This document shows positions 11,579 through 23,208 of a stretch of 64,000 bases of DNA, in pieces. The stretch comes from Dichetophora obliterata (taxonomy: Eukaryota; Arthropoda; Insecta; Diptera; Sciomyzidae). The DNA is taken from the NCBI GenBank assembly GCA_963920525.1, contig OY986438.1, positions 122,054,920 to 122,118,919 on the forward strand. The letters run 5' to 3'. The translations under genes were made by a program, and so were the position numbers. A model generated the notes under the pieces. That model worked only from the letters and a program-made list of their open reading frames with translations. It was not told the origin of the DNA and did not search any database. Numbering within the stretch: position 1 is the stretch's first letter; every line of letters starts with the position of its first letter.

Positions 11579-12064
11579 TGGTGCGGTTTGTGGGTCGGCG
11601 GCATCATTGAACCATACTTTTTCAAAAATAATGAAAACTGCAACGTTACTGTCAATGGAAAAAGCTAACATGCGATGATTAGCGACCTTTTTTGCCCAAA
11701 ATAAAATAATTGGACTTGGTTGACAAGTGGTTTTAACATGTTGATGCCACACGCCACACGATACCATTGACCTATTGAGAGGCGAGTTTGGTGAGCAATT
11801 AATCTCACATTTTGGTGCAGTCCATTGGCCGTCTAGATCATGCGGTTTGACCCCACTAGAATATTTTTGTGGGGCTACGTGAAGTCTTTCGCTCACAGCG
11901 ACAAGCCAGCCACAATTGCAGCCCTGGAAGACAACATTACAGCTGCCATTGGTGAGATACCATTCGAAATGCTGGAAAAGTTATACCAAAATAGGAGCTT
12001 ACGGATGGACCACCTCAGCTGTAGCCGCGGGAAACATTTACATGAAATAATCTGTAGAAAGTAA
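11579..12064 (+). pseudogene. Degenerate mariner/Tc1-superfamily transposase fragment
   Basis: Across several frameshifts and stops the plus strand reads WCGLWVGGIIEPYFF, NVTVNGK, FGAVHWPSRSCGLTPLEYF, FLWGYVKSFAHSDKPATIAA and DNITAAIGEIP. These are the hallmarks of the 'WPPRSPDLTPLDFFLWGYVK' group of mariner/Tc1-like transposases, with the third catalytic acidic position in the LTPLE/D block. The N-terminal DNA-binding half is missing. The last 75 codons (11840-12064) remain open. It is an old, inactive copy from a different subfamily than the intact mariner at 26814-27851. Confidence 0.82.
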
Positions 12065-12529
12065 ATGGCAGGCATTGGTGTATCGCTCCAACTAAATATT
12101 TCATTCACTATTGCAAATTTTCTGTTTTCTTTTCCAATTTTCAAATACCAAACGCTAAAAAATAACCCTTTATATGTGTGATCTAATTTTTTGTGGCTTT
12201 TTGTTATCAATTTTGATTAAATGAGTTTTTAGTTTTTATTTATATTCCTCAAATAAATATATGTTTCTGAGATTTATTTTAAACTTACTATATTTTAAAA
12301 ACGAGTTATATATTTAAGTCCACTGATTTAATAAGTGATTTAATTAATATATATTTGATATTGTTTAAAAATATATTTGGATTTTTTCGATAATTTGATA
12401 AGGGCGTCAAAATTATATCTTGCTTGTAGAAGCTCGATCAAAGTCCTTTCTAGGGCTGAAATCGCCAATTTATTTTTTTATTGATTACGATTACAAATAA
12501 TGTATAGTAATAAAACTCATTTTCTGTTT

Positions 12530-14361
12530 GTTTGTTTGTTTGGCCTTTATACAAATCTAAACGGCTCAATGGATTTCGCTCAAACTAGGTGCACACATTA
12601 AGTGCATCCCAACTTAAAATGTTACATACTTAGTTTTTGCCACGCCACCTCTGAAATTTTTCAACTAACGGTAATTTTGTTATTATAAAACTTTTTAGTA
12701 GCGCAGAATTTTGTGTATTTAATTTTAAAAATTTTTTGTTATTTTGACATCAAAAACACTGACATATCTTCAAAATTGGAGAAATTTTCAGTACAACGAC
12801 TTTTTCATAAAACATCGTTGCCTAAGAATGAGAAAAAAACGACATGAAAATCAAAGTTTGGTCTTTCGATGCAAATATCTCCGCTGTCCATTAATATATT
12901 TCATTCAAATTTTGTTTGTTCAAAAGTTCAATAAAATCACTTCACAAAAATAGGTTGAACTGTACCGTTAAGTCAGTGTATATATGTTTTATGATTATGT
13001 CAAAAAAGGTCCAAAATATTGACTTTTTACTCAAAAAATGACTCAAAAATTGTTGTTGTTGTAAAAATGAAATCAATTAAAAATTGCACATCTGGCTACC
13101 TTTCATATGACATAGCATTTATTTGCAAAAATTCTTCCAGCTAAGCGCAAAAATTATTTTACTGTTTGTCATCAAAACAACAAGTACCACCTTTAATTTT
13201 TTTCGCGAAATTTATTTTTTCCAAAATGTTGTTTTTATATTTTTTACAAAAAATTCAAGTCTCAAAAATAATTTATGTGAAAAAATTACCCCAATATCTC
13301 TTTCCAATGAAAAGTTATGGCTAAAAATCTATTTTTTCATACCAGACTATTAATAAAACTGAGTTTTGTTTTAAAATTCGTGCATTGAACAAATTTTTCG
13401 GTTCAATTGCGTACTAACCGAAAGTATGCTGAAAAGTATGCTGGAAAATATTATAAATTGGAAGTAAGTACTGCATTACCGACACGGTTCCAATATTTTT
13501 TCGGTATCTGTTATTCAATTTAGTTCTTTTCGCACACAGCGTAAACTTGCAGCAAATAGCATAGGCTGTGTGCGAATTGATCTAAATGCAACCTAAACTA
13601 AATAGTGTCGATAAGGCAGTGCTTCCTAATTTAGGAAGCATTTAGGTAGCTCGATTATTTCCTAAATTATTTAGGAAGCACTGCCCTATCGACCCAATTT
13701 AGTTTAGGTCGCATTTAGATCAATTCGCACACAGCCATAATGGCACTTCTTGCACTGTTCTTGCAGATTTTTCAGCTGGATTTATGTCGATCAACTGTTT
13801 ACATCGATAATATTGTAACAGGTTACTGTATATACTATAATAAAAATTAAAAAGCGACGGCTTTCTTAACTTACACCTTCTTGTTAATTTACATTAAGAA
13901 ACGACTGTACAATTTTTCGTATAAAAAAGGAATTCAGAAGATTTAAGAAATTGCATCAACTATCAGACTCAATTTATATTAATTTTTAATTTAGAGACAA
14001 TCTTATTTTTATTTTCCAATTGGAAAAACTACTAAAAAATTTAGGAAGATTGGTGTCCATTTTCTTTTTTTTTACAAATTTTATTTTCATTAGCGAAGTG
14101 CAAGTAACACGCTTACCAGTAACCAGTAAATTCAGTTTAGAACTAAAAAACAGTTTTGGATTGTGAAAAAACAGTGATAAAATTATTTCTTCGTTAAAAA
14201 AGCTTGGTAAATTTTTTTAACTAATATTTTTATAGTGGTCTCAAACTTAAATTTAACACGTTTTTACAAAATTCCAAAATTTACAAAAACATTTAATCGA
14301 AAAGTGTATATTAAAATTTTTATATAATAGACTCTCGAGTAACACCGGGTATATCAGCTAG
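12530..14361 (+). mobile_element. Probable non-autonomous helentron/helitron
   Basis: The right end at 14341-14361 reads AACACCGGGTATATCAGCTAG followed by T. It is preceded by the small hairpin ACTC-TC-GAGT (14331-14340), which is the hairpin-plus-CTAG structure of helitron-type 3' termini. The same terminus occurs at 31699-31719 and, inverted, at 59060-59080. The left boundary is a guess: a segment near 12545-12590 (AACGGCTCAATGGATTTCGC) resembles 5' regions of such elements. There is no coding sequence. A MITE at 13564-13736 lies inside. Confidence 0.45.
13564..13736. mobile_element. Foldback MITE with GGCTGTGTGCG ends
   Basis: The left arm GGCTGTGTGCGAATTGATCT is matched in inverted orientation by the right end at about 13717-13736, and the arms extend to TTAGGAAGCA near the centre. 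Both flanks carry ATA, so the target duplication may be ATA or TA. Non-coding. Confidence 0.72.
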
Positions 14362-16369
14362 TCAAACTATAATCATGATTACTTGCAATGAGGAAAATAA
14401 TCAAAAAGCATCAAATGTAATAAAAAAAAATAGTCCGAATACTTTGAAGGATTATTTTTGATTGGTTTTGATTGTTTTTAGAATTTAATCTAAAAAAGAC
14501 TATGTTGCGATATATAATGTTTTTAATTTTTATTTTTCGATAGAAGTCATCTTTTACCTAAAAAGTTAATGGCTCCCGTATACTTGCATAAATTAAAATT
14601 TTCCTAAATTTTAACTATTCAAGTTTAAAAACAAGCATTTCTACGCTTGACCTAGATCCAATAAGCAAGCTTTATTCTGGATGCTACAACTTATTATAAG
14701 CGACACTCACCCAACCTACCTGACATAACCATGGCCTACTACTTAGGCAAAGTACAATTTTTGTTGTTTTCTATTTGTTTTTTTTTTTACAAAGTGCAAA
14801 ATGCTTTAATATTGTTTAAGTGAATTTCGAGGTCATGTCGTTTTATCACTTTTGTTATTGTTATTGTTTTTGTTTTAGTTTTTGTCAGAGTTGTTGTTGT
14901 TCTCCTGAGTTGCTGCCAGAGTTGATGGTGCACAAAAGTTGTACGCACTGCTTTTGTTGGTGGCATCAAAATGAGTTCGCACGAATAGGCGACAACCGTC
15001 AGCAGCGCTGTTGTTATAGTTTTGTTCTGTTTTATTTACATTTATGAAGTCTACTTTAGGGCGCATTAACTCACACAGTGTTGCAACAGCGCATAGAGTA
15101 CGCAAAGCAGCAGAAGTGTAAAAAAATGAAGCATAAAAACATACTTTTACATAAAAGAAAAAGTTGCAGTAAAAGCAATGTGAAAAAATAAACAATTCGT
15201 ATGTGGGCCATGCATCAGCAGTACAATGTTAAAGATTAAAACACTATCGCACTCAAACGCGCACACAAAAACATACTCACACCGAAACACACCAGTGTGC
15301 AGTTATAATAATAAACATTCATATGTTTAAAGATCATCATGCAAACTTACAACCAGTCAGCCAGCTTCCAGCATACGGTCCTGCCAGCGGCCTCATGTTG
15401 AAAAATAATACATAGTAGTATTTGTATAACAAGTGTTGCCATTGCTGTGTTGTATGGTTTTGTTGCTGCTTTCTTGGTTTCAATTGCTTTATCTTGATGC
15501 CAAATGCTTTCTACTTGCTACTAAAAAGCATTTCAATGAATTCAAGGCAAATCCACTCGAAATCAAGTCGATGCAACCTCAGTGAGAAAGATTTCAGCAG
15601 CAGCAGCGTGTTAATAAATGTTGTGTTACCGTGGGCGGTATGAGAAGCTGAAGGTTATGCTCGCACACTTTAATAGTGTGGTATTGCGGTTGGTAAAAGT
15701 AAATTTGAATGCGTGAAAATTAAGTGTTGGAAAATATGTTTCTAGTGAGTATGCAATTTAATTCTTTTGAAGATTTTTCGAAGTTATTTTTCTCTTCCGT
15801 TTTAGTGATAGTTAAATATTACTTATGAATTGGCTTTCTTTTATGCTTTGTTTGGTACGTGTTTTGCTCAAATGTTTCGTATTGACGGAGCGTATGAGTA
15901 ATATTTAATGTAATCAACGAAACGTATGAGTGACATTAATTCCAACCAACGTAGGAGAAAGGAACGCTTAGCAGCATGTCGTGGTAAAAAGGGGGTCAAA
16001 GTGACTTTAGAAAAATTCTTATATTATGGTAAAAAAAAAATTTAGTGGTCATTCCGAAACCTGCCATTAAAATTTTTGAGTAAAACTAACTTTTATTAGC
16101 TGAAAAGTTTTTAATGAAGCATATGCTATTAAATTTTATTCGTTCTCTGAAAATTCATGATGGCTGCCACAATATGGCAGCATTAAAAGAGTAGATACAT
16201 TTAGGTTTTCTAAAATTTCTGAAAGTGTCGACTTTTAAATGCAATGTTTTTTTTTTCATTTAAAATGGAAGCTGCAATATGGCGGCTTAAGCGAGAAGTT
16301 AATTAAATAAAAACATAGTTCAATGGTTTGTACAATAATATATTTAAGCGTGAACCTTATCTTGAAGAA
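14362..16369. other. No gene supported
   Basis: Sequence with CT/TG/CAG-type simple runs between about 14800 and 15700 that looks like host intron or intergenic DNA. The motif CGTATGAGTRAYATTWA occurs twice (about 15891 and 15924). Open frames here are low-complexity and are not called as genes. Confidence 0.35.
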
Positions 16370-16499
16370 CTTATTACACGCAGAAAATTAATTTGCCTGA
16401 ATCAAGTAAATGTTTTGCTTAAAAGCAAATCAGCAAAAGTTTGCTCAATCACAATGTGATTTTAGAAAAAGATTGCTAAATTGCAATCACTCCTCGTGT

Positions 16500-16912
16500 A
16501 TTTAGGAAATAGCAAAATTTTGATTAAATTCAAGCAAAATTTTGCTGAGTTATTATAAACTGCTTAAGCAAATTTTTACTTAATTCAAGCAAATATTTGC
16601 TTAGTTATTATAAATTGGAATATCAAATTTCTACTTAATTCAAGCAAATATTTGCTTAGTTATAATAAATTTTAATAGGAAATTTTTACTTAATTCAAGC
16701 AAATATTTGCTTAGTTATAATAAACTGCTAAAGCGAATTTTTACCTAATTCAAGCAAATATTTGTCAGTTATTATAAATTGGAATAGCAAATCTATACTT
16801 AATTCAAGCAAATATTTGCTTAGTTATTATAAATTGGAATAGGAAATTTTTACTTAATTCAAATTTCTACTTAATTCAAGCAAATATTTGCTTAGTTATT
16901 ATAAACTCAAAT
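16500..16912 (+). repeat. 55-bp minisatellite, about seven units
   Basis: Units begin ATTCAAGCAAATATTTGCTT, continue with AGTTATTATAAAYTGGAAT and end in TTTYTACTTA. They start near 16528, 16583, 16638, 16693, 16748, 16802 and 16874, with a partial unit at 16857. Each unit holds the perfect palindrome AAGCAAATATTTGCTT. Flanking sequence back to about 16378 contains related AGCAAA motifs. Confidence 0.8.
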
Positions 16913-16956
16913 ATTGTACATTATGACAGATGGCATTGTACATTATGACAGATGGC
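16913..16956 (+). repeat. 22-bp direct duplication
   Basis: Two perfect adjacent copies of a 22-bp unit (starting ATTGTACATTATGACAGATG) sit directly before the 5' end of the retrotransposon fragment. They could be a local slip or be tied to its integration. Confidence 0.8.
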
Positions 16957-19557
16957 AAATCGTTTATAAAAAGTAGAAACCCATTTTACTCAAACGTCGG
17001 ATACACTTTTAGATGTTTTTTTTGTAAACGAATCTGCAAGAGTACAGTCTTATGATCAAATTTCTTTGCCGGTTTTTTCAAAACATGATCTTATTTTTCT
17101 CTCTTACGATTTTGATCTAAATGATAGGCCACATACGTTTTCTTATCGCGATTTTAAAAATATTGATTACGGGCTACTAGAAAATCAAATATCAAATGTA
17201 GATTGGAATGCTATATTCCAAATTGCTTCAGTTGATGATATGGTTTCTTATTTTCAAACAAATGTTTACAATCTTTTTCAAGAATTTGTTCCTCTTCGAA
17301 GTAAAACAATTAAACGCAAAGAACGACCATGGTTTAACGAAAGTATACACAGTAAAATTCTAAACAGGAATGCAGCATATAATCGTTGGAAAAGATATAA
17401 AACACCGGATCTGTACAAAAAATACCACGAACTAAAAAGTGTCGTAGCAAAAAATATAAAGAAAGCAAAATTGGAATTTTATACCGAGGCGTTCGATACA
17501 GCCGTAGGAAGCAAAGAAAAATGGCAGCGCATACGCGATATAGGCATAGGTAAACACAATCCAGCCACTGTAGATGAAATTGATGTTGATTTATTAAATG
17601 AGAAATTCTGTGATTTATCAATTCCGACAGTAACGTCAAATCACTATGACAATTTTTCCTCCGTTCTTTGTTCGGAAAAATACTTCGAATTTGTTTGTGT
17701 TAATCAGTCTGATGTTTTAAAAAGTTTTTATGAGGTAAAGTCTAACGCGACAGGCTTTGATGGCATACAACCTAAATTTTTCAGAATAATACTACCAAAG
17801 GTCTTGCAGTATGTAACCTATATCTTCAACACGATCCTAACTACTTCGACCTTCCCGATCAGCTGGAAGTCCGCAAAAATAATCCCTATTCCAAAATCTA
17901 ATAATGAGTTCAGACCTATAGCAATACTTCCATACTTATCGAAAGTTTTTGAGATAGTTCTGAAAAACCAAATAAATGTATTTCTAAGAAACGAAAACTT
18001 ATTAACTGAATTTCAGTCTGGATACAGGCCAAATAGAAGTTGCGTTACTGCTTTATTAAATGTATCAGAGGAAATTCGCTCAAAATTAGACAACAACGAA
18101 GTTACATTATTAACTCTCCTTGACCACTCAAAGGCGTTCGACTGCGTGAACCATCGCATTCTTTGCACCAAATTACAAAAAATGTACAATTTTTCTTATA
18201 CTTCTACAAAGCTTATTTTTACTTATTTAGATGGAAGAACACAGGCAGTTAGCACCAAAAACTCACAATCTAGGCACCTTCCACTCACACGGGGCGTCCC
18301 ACAAGGGTCTGTTCTTGGGCCACTTCTATTTTCAATTTACATTAATGACCTCTTTACAATTTTAAAACACTCTTCAATTCACTTGTATGCAGATGACGTT
18401 CAGCTTTATGCTAGTTCCCCGCTAAACGAAATTTCGCAGTGTATACAAAAAACAAATATTGATTTAGAAAATATTTCTAATTGGGCATTGAAAAATGGTT
18501 TGTGCCTGAATGCGTCAAAGTCCAAATGTATGGTAATATACAAAAAGCCACTAGATCTTTCCGAATTGCCAAAGGTGACAATAAACAAATCTGAAATACT
18601 CTATATTGGTACTGCAAAGAATTTAGGGATCACATTTAATAAAACTCTCACGTGGAACAATCACATTGATCTCACTATTGGCAAAGTGTACGGAATGTTA
18701 CGTTCACTTTGGTCAACTCAGCACTTTACACCACAAAACATAAGAATGCTTTTGGCCAAAACATATTTACTTCCAACACTTTTATTCGGGTGCGAAATCT
18801 TCGCTAATTGCGACTATGCTGCTAAACGCAAATTAAACATGCTTTACAATAACATTGCACGATATATATTCTGTTTGAAAAAATACGATCACATATCCCA
18901 TCGCTCGAAACAAATATGCTCGATGACTTTTGATAAACTTTTAGATTTTCGCACTTTACTACTTTTACATAAAATAATATACACAAAAGAGCCATCGTAT
19001 CTTTTTGAAAAACTTAGATTTGCACACTCTCAACGGTCAAAACAGCTAATACACACACGACACAATCTTTTAGTATCAGAGCGACAATTTTTTCTTTATG
19101 GAGTACGTCTTTGGAATTCTCTTCCACATCAACTTCGAAACATCTGCAACGCCGCGCGTTTTAAGAAAGAGCTTTTTAAAATATTTCAGGAACTTTAATT
19201 GTTAATTTTTGCATCGTCAGTATTTCTGTTAGTGTATCTGCTGCATTAAACCTGTTTGTATCTATTTGTTTAAATATTTGTATTAAAGTCTTCTAAAATT
19301 CTATTAATTTTCTGTAGATTTTATTTTAAGTTTTAATTAAATTTTGGATTTAATTTTTAATTTAATTTTTAAATCTAATTTCACTTTAATTTTTAAATAT
19401 ATATTACATCTAACTTGAGTTTAGTTTTAAATATATAGATATTAATTTCACCTTTAGTGACTTATGCTCTTTAAATAAGATTCTAGTAATCTTCAGCGTA
19501 AGGATTTATTCCCTGTAATGAAAATTTAAATAAATAAATAAATAAAAATAAATAAAC
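16957..19557 (+). mobile_element. 5'-truncated CR1/L2-like non-LTR retrotransposon with (AAAT)n-type tail
   Basis: The element starts abruptly inside the endonuclease domain, runs through RT and the C-terminal region (coding to 19198), and ends after a 3' UTR of about 330 bp in TAAATAAATAAATAAATAAA-type repeats (about 19527-19556). A simple tandem 3' tail with 5' truncation is typical of target-primed reverse transcription. It abuts an oppositely oriented retrotransposon fragment. Confidence 0.8.
16970..19198 (+). CDS. Reverse transcriptase with endonuclease C-terminus (partial, open)
   Basis: An open frame of about 740 codons begins within the APE endonuclease (FTQTSDTLLDVFFVN, then SKHDLIFL). 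The linker ends RPWFNESIHSKI. The RT domain carries FDGIQPKFFR, FRPIAILPYLSKVFE, FQSGYRPNRSCVTAL, LDHSKAFDCVNHRIL, RGVPQGSVLGPLLFSIYIND and the catalytic HLYADDVQLY. The C-terminus (FLYGVRLWNSLPHQLR) is complete. No stops or shifts occur downstream of 16970, so this copy is fairly young, but it lacks its N-terminus and 5' UTR and cannot be autonomous. The first internal ATG is not a biological start; the frame is simply cut by truncation. Confidence 0.9.
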   Translation, partial: KVETHFTQTSDTLLDVFFVNESARVQSYDQISLPVFSKHDLIFLSYDFDLNDRPHTFSYRDFKNIDYGLLENQISNVDWNAIFQIASVDDMVSYFQTNVYNLFQEFVPLRSKTIKRKERPWFNESIHSKILNRNAAYNRWKRYKTPDLYKKYHELKSVVAKNIKKAKLEFYTEAFDTAVGSKEKWQRIRDIGIGKHNPATVDEIDVDLLNEKFCDLSIPTVTSNHYDNFSSVLCSEKYFEFVCVNQSDVLKSFYEVKSNATGFDGIQPKFFRIILPKVLQYVTYIFNTILTTSTFPISWKSAKIIPIPKSNNEFRPIAILPYLSKVFEIVLKNQINVFLRNENLLTEFQSGYRPNRSCVTALLNVSEEIRSKLDNNEVTLLTLLDHSKAFDCVNHRILCTKLQKMYNFSYTSTKLIFTYLDGRTQAVSTKNSQSRHLPLTRGVPQGSVLGPLLFSIYINDLFTILKHSSIHLYADDVQLYASSPLNEISQCIQKTNIDLENISNWALKNGLCLNASKSKCMVIYKKPLDLSELPKVTINKSEILYIGTAKNLGITFNKTLTWNNHIDLTIGKVYGMLRSLWSTQHFTPQNIRMLLAKTYLLPTLLFGCEIFANCDYAAKRKLNMLYNNIARYIFCLKKYDHISHRSKQICSMTFDKLLDFRTLLLLHKIIYTKEPSYLFEKLRFAHSQRSKQLIHTRHNLLVSERQFFLYGVRLWNSLPHQLRNICNAARFKKELFKIFQEL

Positions 19558-20400
19558 AGAAGGGGCCCAAGATGACTTCCTTGAGGTACTCCTGAAGTAA
19601 CAGGAAACTCATGTGATTTCTTGAGCTTAAAAATAACAGACTGTGTTCTATTGCTTAAGTAAGATTCAATCCACTTTACCAATGGTATAGGAAAGCCAAC
19701 AAGATGTAATTTTTAAGATCAATAGTTTGTGATTTACAACGTCAAAAGCTTTGCTAAAATACGTGTAAATAACATCAGTCTGTATGCCTTTTCCAAAGTT
19801 TTCTATAGTTTTTGATGTAAATTCGAAAAGGTTAGTAATAGTGGATTTTCCAGAAAGGAATCCATGTTGGAAAGGAGACATTAAAGATTTAACGCTATGC
19901 GATAGTCGTGATGTAATAATTGCCTCTAAAAGTTTAGGCAAAGCGCTTAATTTTGCGATGCCACGGTAGTTATCAATTAAAGACCTATTTCCGGATTTAT
20001 GCAGCGGAATGATAAATGAATGCTTCCAGGCTGCAGGAAAATAGCAGGATTTTAATGATGAAGTAAATAGTAAATAGATTGGAGTTACTAATTCTTCACA
20101 GCAGTATTTTAATATACATGAAGGTATGTTATCAGGACCAGTTTTATATGATGATTTAATATTTTTTAAAAATGATAAGACTGTGTTTGTGTCTATTGTT
20201 GGAAAATAAATATGCCCAGATTGAATATTGAAAGGATAACTTAAATAATCATAGGACGATGATGAATAAGTCGTCTTGAAAAAGTCAGCAAAAAGATTGC
20301 AAATACTATTATCATTATCAGACTCAACAGAATTATGCTTCATAAAAGAAGGATAGGAATCAATCTTACGTTTTGTGTTAACAAAATATTTTCATGTTTT
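19558..20400 (-). pseudogene. Non-LTR reverse transcriptase fragment, frameshifted, both ends missing
   Basis: Read on the minus strand it begins near FVNTKRKIDSYPSF and continues through TGPDNIPSCIL, DNYRGIAKLSALPKLLE, FQHGFLSGKSTITNLFEF and VIYTYFSKAFDVVNH. After a frameshift near 19707 it continues as LVGFPIPLVKWIESYL and GVPQGSHLGPLL. It stops exactly where the AAATAA tail of the neighbouring plus-strand element begins, before the YADD motif. The subtype matches the copy at 8056-10061. The IYIDFSKAF block reads YTYFSKAF, so a conserved catalytic aspartate position is changed. Inactive. Confidence 0.85.
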
Positions 20401-20429
20401 GTTTGCGACCTCATTTCCGTCGCGGAACT

Positions 20430-20784
20430 GCGTCGCTAAAAAAAGAAGTCCAATTTTTTTGTGCAAGATATCTTGACTTTGAACAATCTTAAACAAAACA
20501 AAAAAAAAAATTTGGCAAGAGTTGAAACACATAATTTCAGGATGACTTCGAGTTTTTTTTCTGTAAAAGTTTTTAAAAATTTTGTACATCTACTTTTTTC
20601 CCGAAATTATAGGCCTTTTTTAATGTTTACTTTGCCATTTTGTTTCTAATTAATTTTTTTTTTAAAACTCGATGTAATCCCGAAATTATATGCTTCAACT
20701 CTTACCAAATTTTTTTTTGTTTCAGATTATCCAAAGTCAAGATATCCTGCACAAAAATTGGGAATTCTTTTTTTCCAGCAACGC
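20430..20784. mobile_element. Foldback element with about 130-bp arms
   Basis: GCGTCGCTAAAAAAAGAAGT on the left is mirrored by GGAATTC...CCAGCAACGC on the right. The arms share AAGATATCTTGACTTTGAAC-like and CATAATTTC segments in inverted order. Spacer of about 100 bp. Non-coding. Confidence 0.7.
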
Positions 20785-22110
20785 ATAATGGTTTAAAAGT
20801 GGAAAAAATATGAAAATGTATGGCTTCGTATGGCCGATATTAAAGTAGTAGACCAGTGTGACGGCTGAAATTTTGAAGTTTTTTTCGTGAATTTTTTTAA
20901 CAAGAAAATAATATGCGATCGTTTGTAATTTTTAGATGTTTATATTAGTATTTTAAAGTATTGTCACCCGGATCTATTACCTTAAATTTTTTATTTTTTA
21001 AGAATTGTCTAATTAGCATGTTTCCAAATGGTCTTGGTGAAATCTTTACAGGATTTTTGTACAGAAACCATCAAAATTGTTATATAATAAAGCTCTTGGT
21101 AATAACTCTTGGTAACAAGAGCTAAATTTTAAATTAAATAACATGTGAACCACTGGAAAAAATGTGGTGTGGTTTTTTCATTCTTAAAGAAATAATATGA
21201 AGTAAGGAACTTACATAGTTAGACTTAGAAATCATGGTTTTTTTTTAAGCCAAACATGTTTTTATAGTTTAAACTCCAAAAATATTTTAATGTCATTTTT
21301 GGCAGAGAATAACTATATTCCGGTGTCGACCGGTGTGCGCTCGTTTAGATTAACATCATTATTGGATTAATACTAAAACTTGAAAAAATTAGCTGCCAAA
21401 ACTTGCCAAAACAGTTTGTATGAACGAAAAACTAAATGCGTTTTGTGTAAAAAAACGAGTTTTATTGATTTAAATTCCAATTTTTTGTACAATGCTCTTA
21501 TGCTTAGGTTGAAAAGGCGAAAAATATAATAAAATTTTTTTTCTAGAACAACGACAACCTCTATTTCATATCGTTAAAAATGCAATGTCACGATAAAGCT
21601 GCTATTTGTAAAAAGTACACTTTAGAGAGAAAATTTTGTGGTGGGCGTGACCGAAAATATTTTTTCAATTCTGCGCAATATATATATATATATATATATA
21701 TGGGTTTAATTTTTTTAAGCTTTACGGTTTTATATTTTTAAATCTAACTCACAATCATAATTTTATTACTCTACGACTATTATTTCTATTTATAGATGTA
21801 TATCGTATGGGACCAAGCCACTGTGCGACGCAGTTTCCTGTCAATTTTTTCTTGAAATTTAATAAAAATGTAATAAATAAAAAAGTTTCACTCAAATATT
21901 TCTATCCGTTATTTCACAACCCTTCCTTAAAAATCAGCCAAAATTTCGACAAAATGAGGTAAAACCTTCCCTAATAAAAATCAATCGATTTTCATATATG
22001 AGAACTTTTTATTTTATTTGGTCATTTGGTCCTTCAAAATTTATTTGGAGTAAGTTTTTAATACAATATCAATCGAGTGGCCGCCTCTATTGGCAAATAT
22101 GCCCTTTTTG
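20785..22110. other. No gene supported; contains a (TA)n run
   Basis: AT-rich sequence. A TA microsatellite lies at about 21679-21701. Sequence near 21805-21850 (GCCACTGTGCG) resembles 43219-43245, suggesting another dispersed repeat. Confidence 0.4.
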
Positions 22111-22340
22111 CTGCTTTATCCATCACTTTTTCGAGCATCTCGGGCGATATAGCTTTTCAAATAACCCCACAAAAAGAAGTCCGGAGGGGTACTGTAGCTC
22201 TGGAAAATTTGGAGATCTGGGTGGCCAGTCAATGCCGCCTTTTTTTGGCATCGCACTTCCAGGGAGCTTTCGTTGTAGAAACTGCACTGTTTTGAATTTT
22301 TGTTGAAACCAGTAACTGCCCAGACCTTTTCCACACATTT
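22000..22340 (-). pseudogene. Degenerate mariner/Tc1-like transposase fragment
   Basis: On the minus strand, two overlapping frames together show GIDWPPRSPNFPELQYPS, DFFLWGYLKSYIA and a following EMLEKVMDKAAKR-like tail. This is the third-catalytic-residue block and C-terminus of the same transposase group as 11579-12064. At least one frameshift is present and only about 100 codons are recognisable. Confidence 0.7.
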
Positions 22341-23077
22341 AAGTGCAGAGATAATGAGCCAACATCCGGCTTCTCTGAAGAAAAATTACGCTTTTTTCGG
22401 TGTGTAAAATTGTACTGAATTGAAGTTTATAAAAAAAGTCCAATCAAATCAATCAGCTGATAAATGTCAAAGTTATTTAATGTTTACGTACCGACATAAA
22501 ATACGACGAACCCTTTACATATATTTGGCAGTTGAATATACTGTATCTTATTAACTGATATTAAGAGTCAGTTGCTCAAAAACTTCAGTTTTGTTTTGTA
22601 ACTGGCCCTTTCTATTTAAAGCTATTTTCTTAAATTTTATTTGGCTTTAAACCTTACATAAATTAAAAATACTACATTCTTATTTTTTTACGACTTTTTG
22701 TAAGACCCAGATGCAATTGTTCATATAAATTTGTTCAGCAAAGTTGTTGCTCAGAATAAAAGAAATAACTTTGTTAAAAAAACCAAAATGAAAATCCTAA
22801 TAACTCAAGAGTAATCAATATGAAACTGAGAGTATATCTTAAGCAGTTTTTGATTCTGAGCTATAAATCTGTATAAAAAATTTTTGCTCTAAATTCTTCC
22901 GTAAAGTGGCAAAACGAATGAAGTGGCAGATGAAGCAGTTTCAGACCCAGAGCTTAGTTCGCTTAAACTAGAACTTTCTTCAGAACAAACATCTTTGTTT
23001 GCAGTGTCATTAACATATTCCGGGATTTCAAGCAATGCGATAACTTATCCCGCAATCTTAGGCTGCATTTATAGTGA
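22341..23077. other. No gene; dispersed repeat shared with 42640-42870
   Basis: The stretch 22690-22920 (CAGAATAAAAGAAATAACTT, CAAAATGAAAATCCTAATAA) resembles, in inverted orientation, 42640-42870 and more distantly 43020-43090. It is likely an unnamed dispersed repeat. Confidence 0.4.
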
Positions 23078-23208
23078 ACGCTTAAGCTTAAGCCGAAGCT
23101 GAAAATTTAAAAAAACTGTGTGAATCAGCTTGACTTCATTTCTATCCCACTTGTTAAGATAGTTTTCTTTTTTTATTTAGTTTTCAACACCGGCTTAAGC
23201 TTAAATTT
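23078..23208. repeat. Small foldback repeat around CTTAAGCTTAAGCCG
   Basis: Inverted arms of about 40 bp (CGCTTAAGCTTAAGCCG on the left, CGGCTTAAGCTTAAAT on the right) lie around a spacer of about 50 bp. Confidence 0.6.

Noticed and set aside
15422..15643. Cys-rich 73-codon peptide gene
   Set aside because: Low-complexity TGT/TGC-rich frame in simple-sequence DNA; no signal peptide pattern or family.
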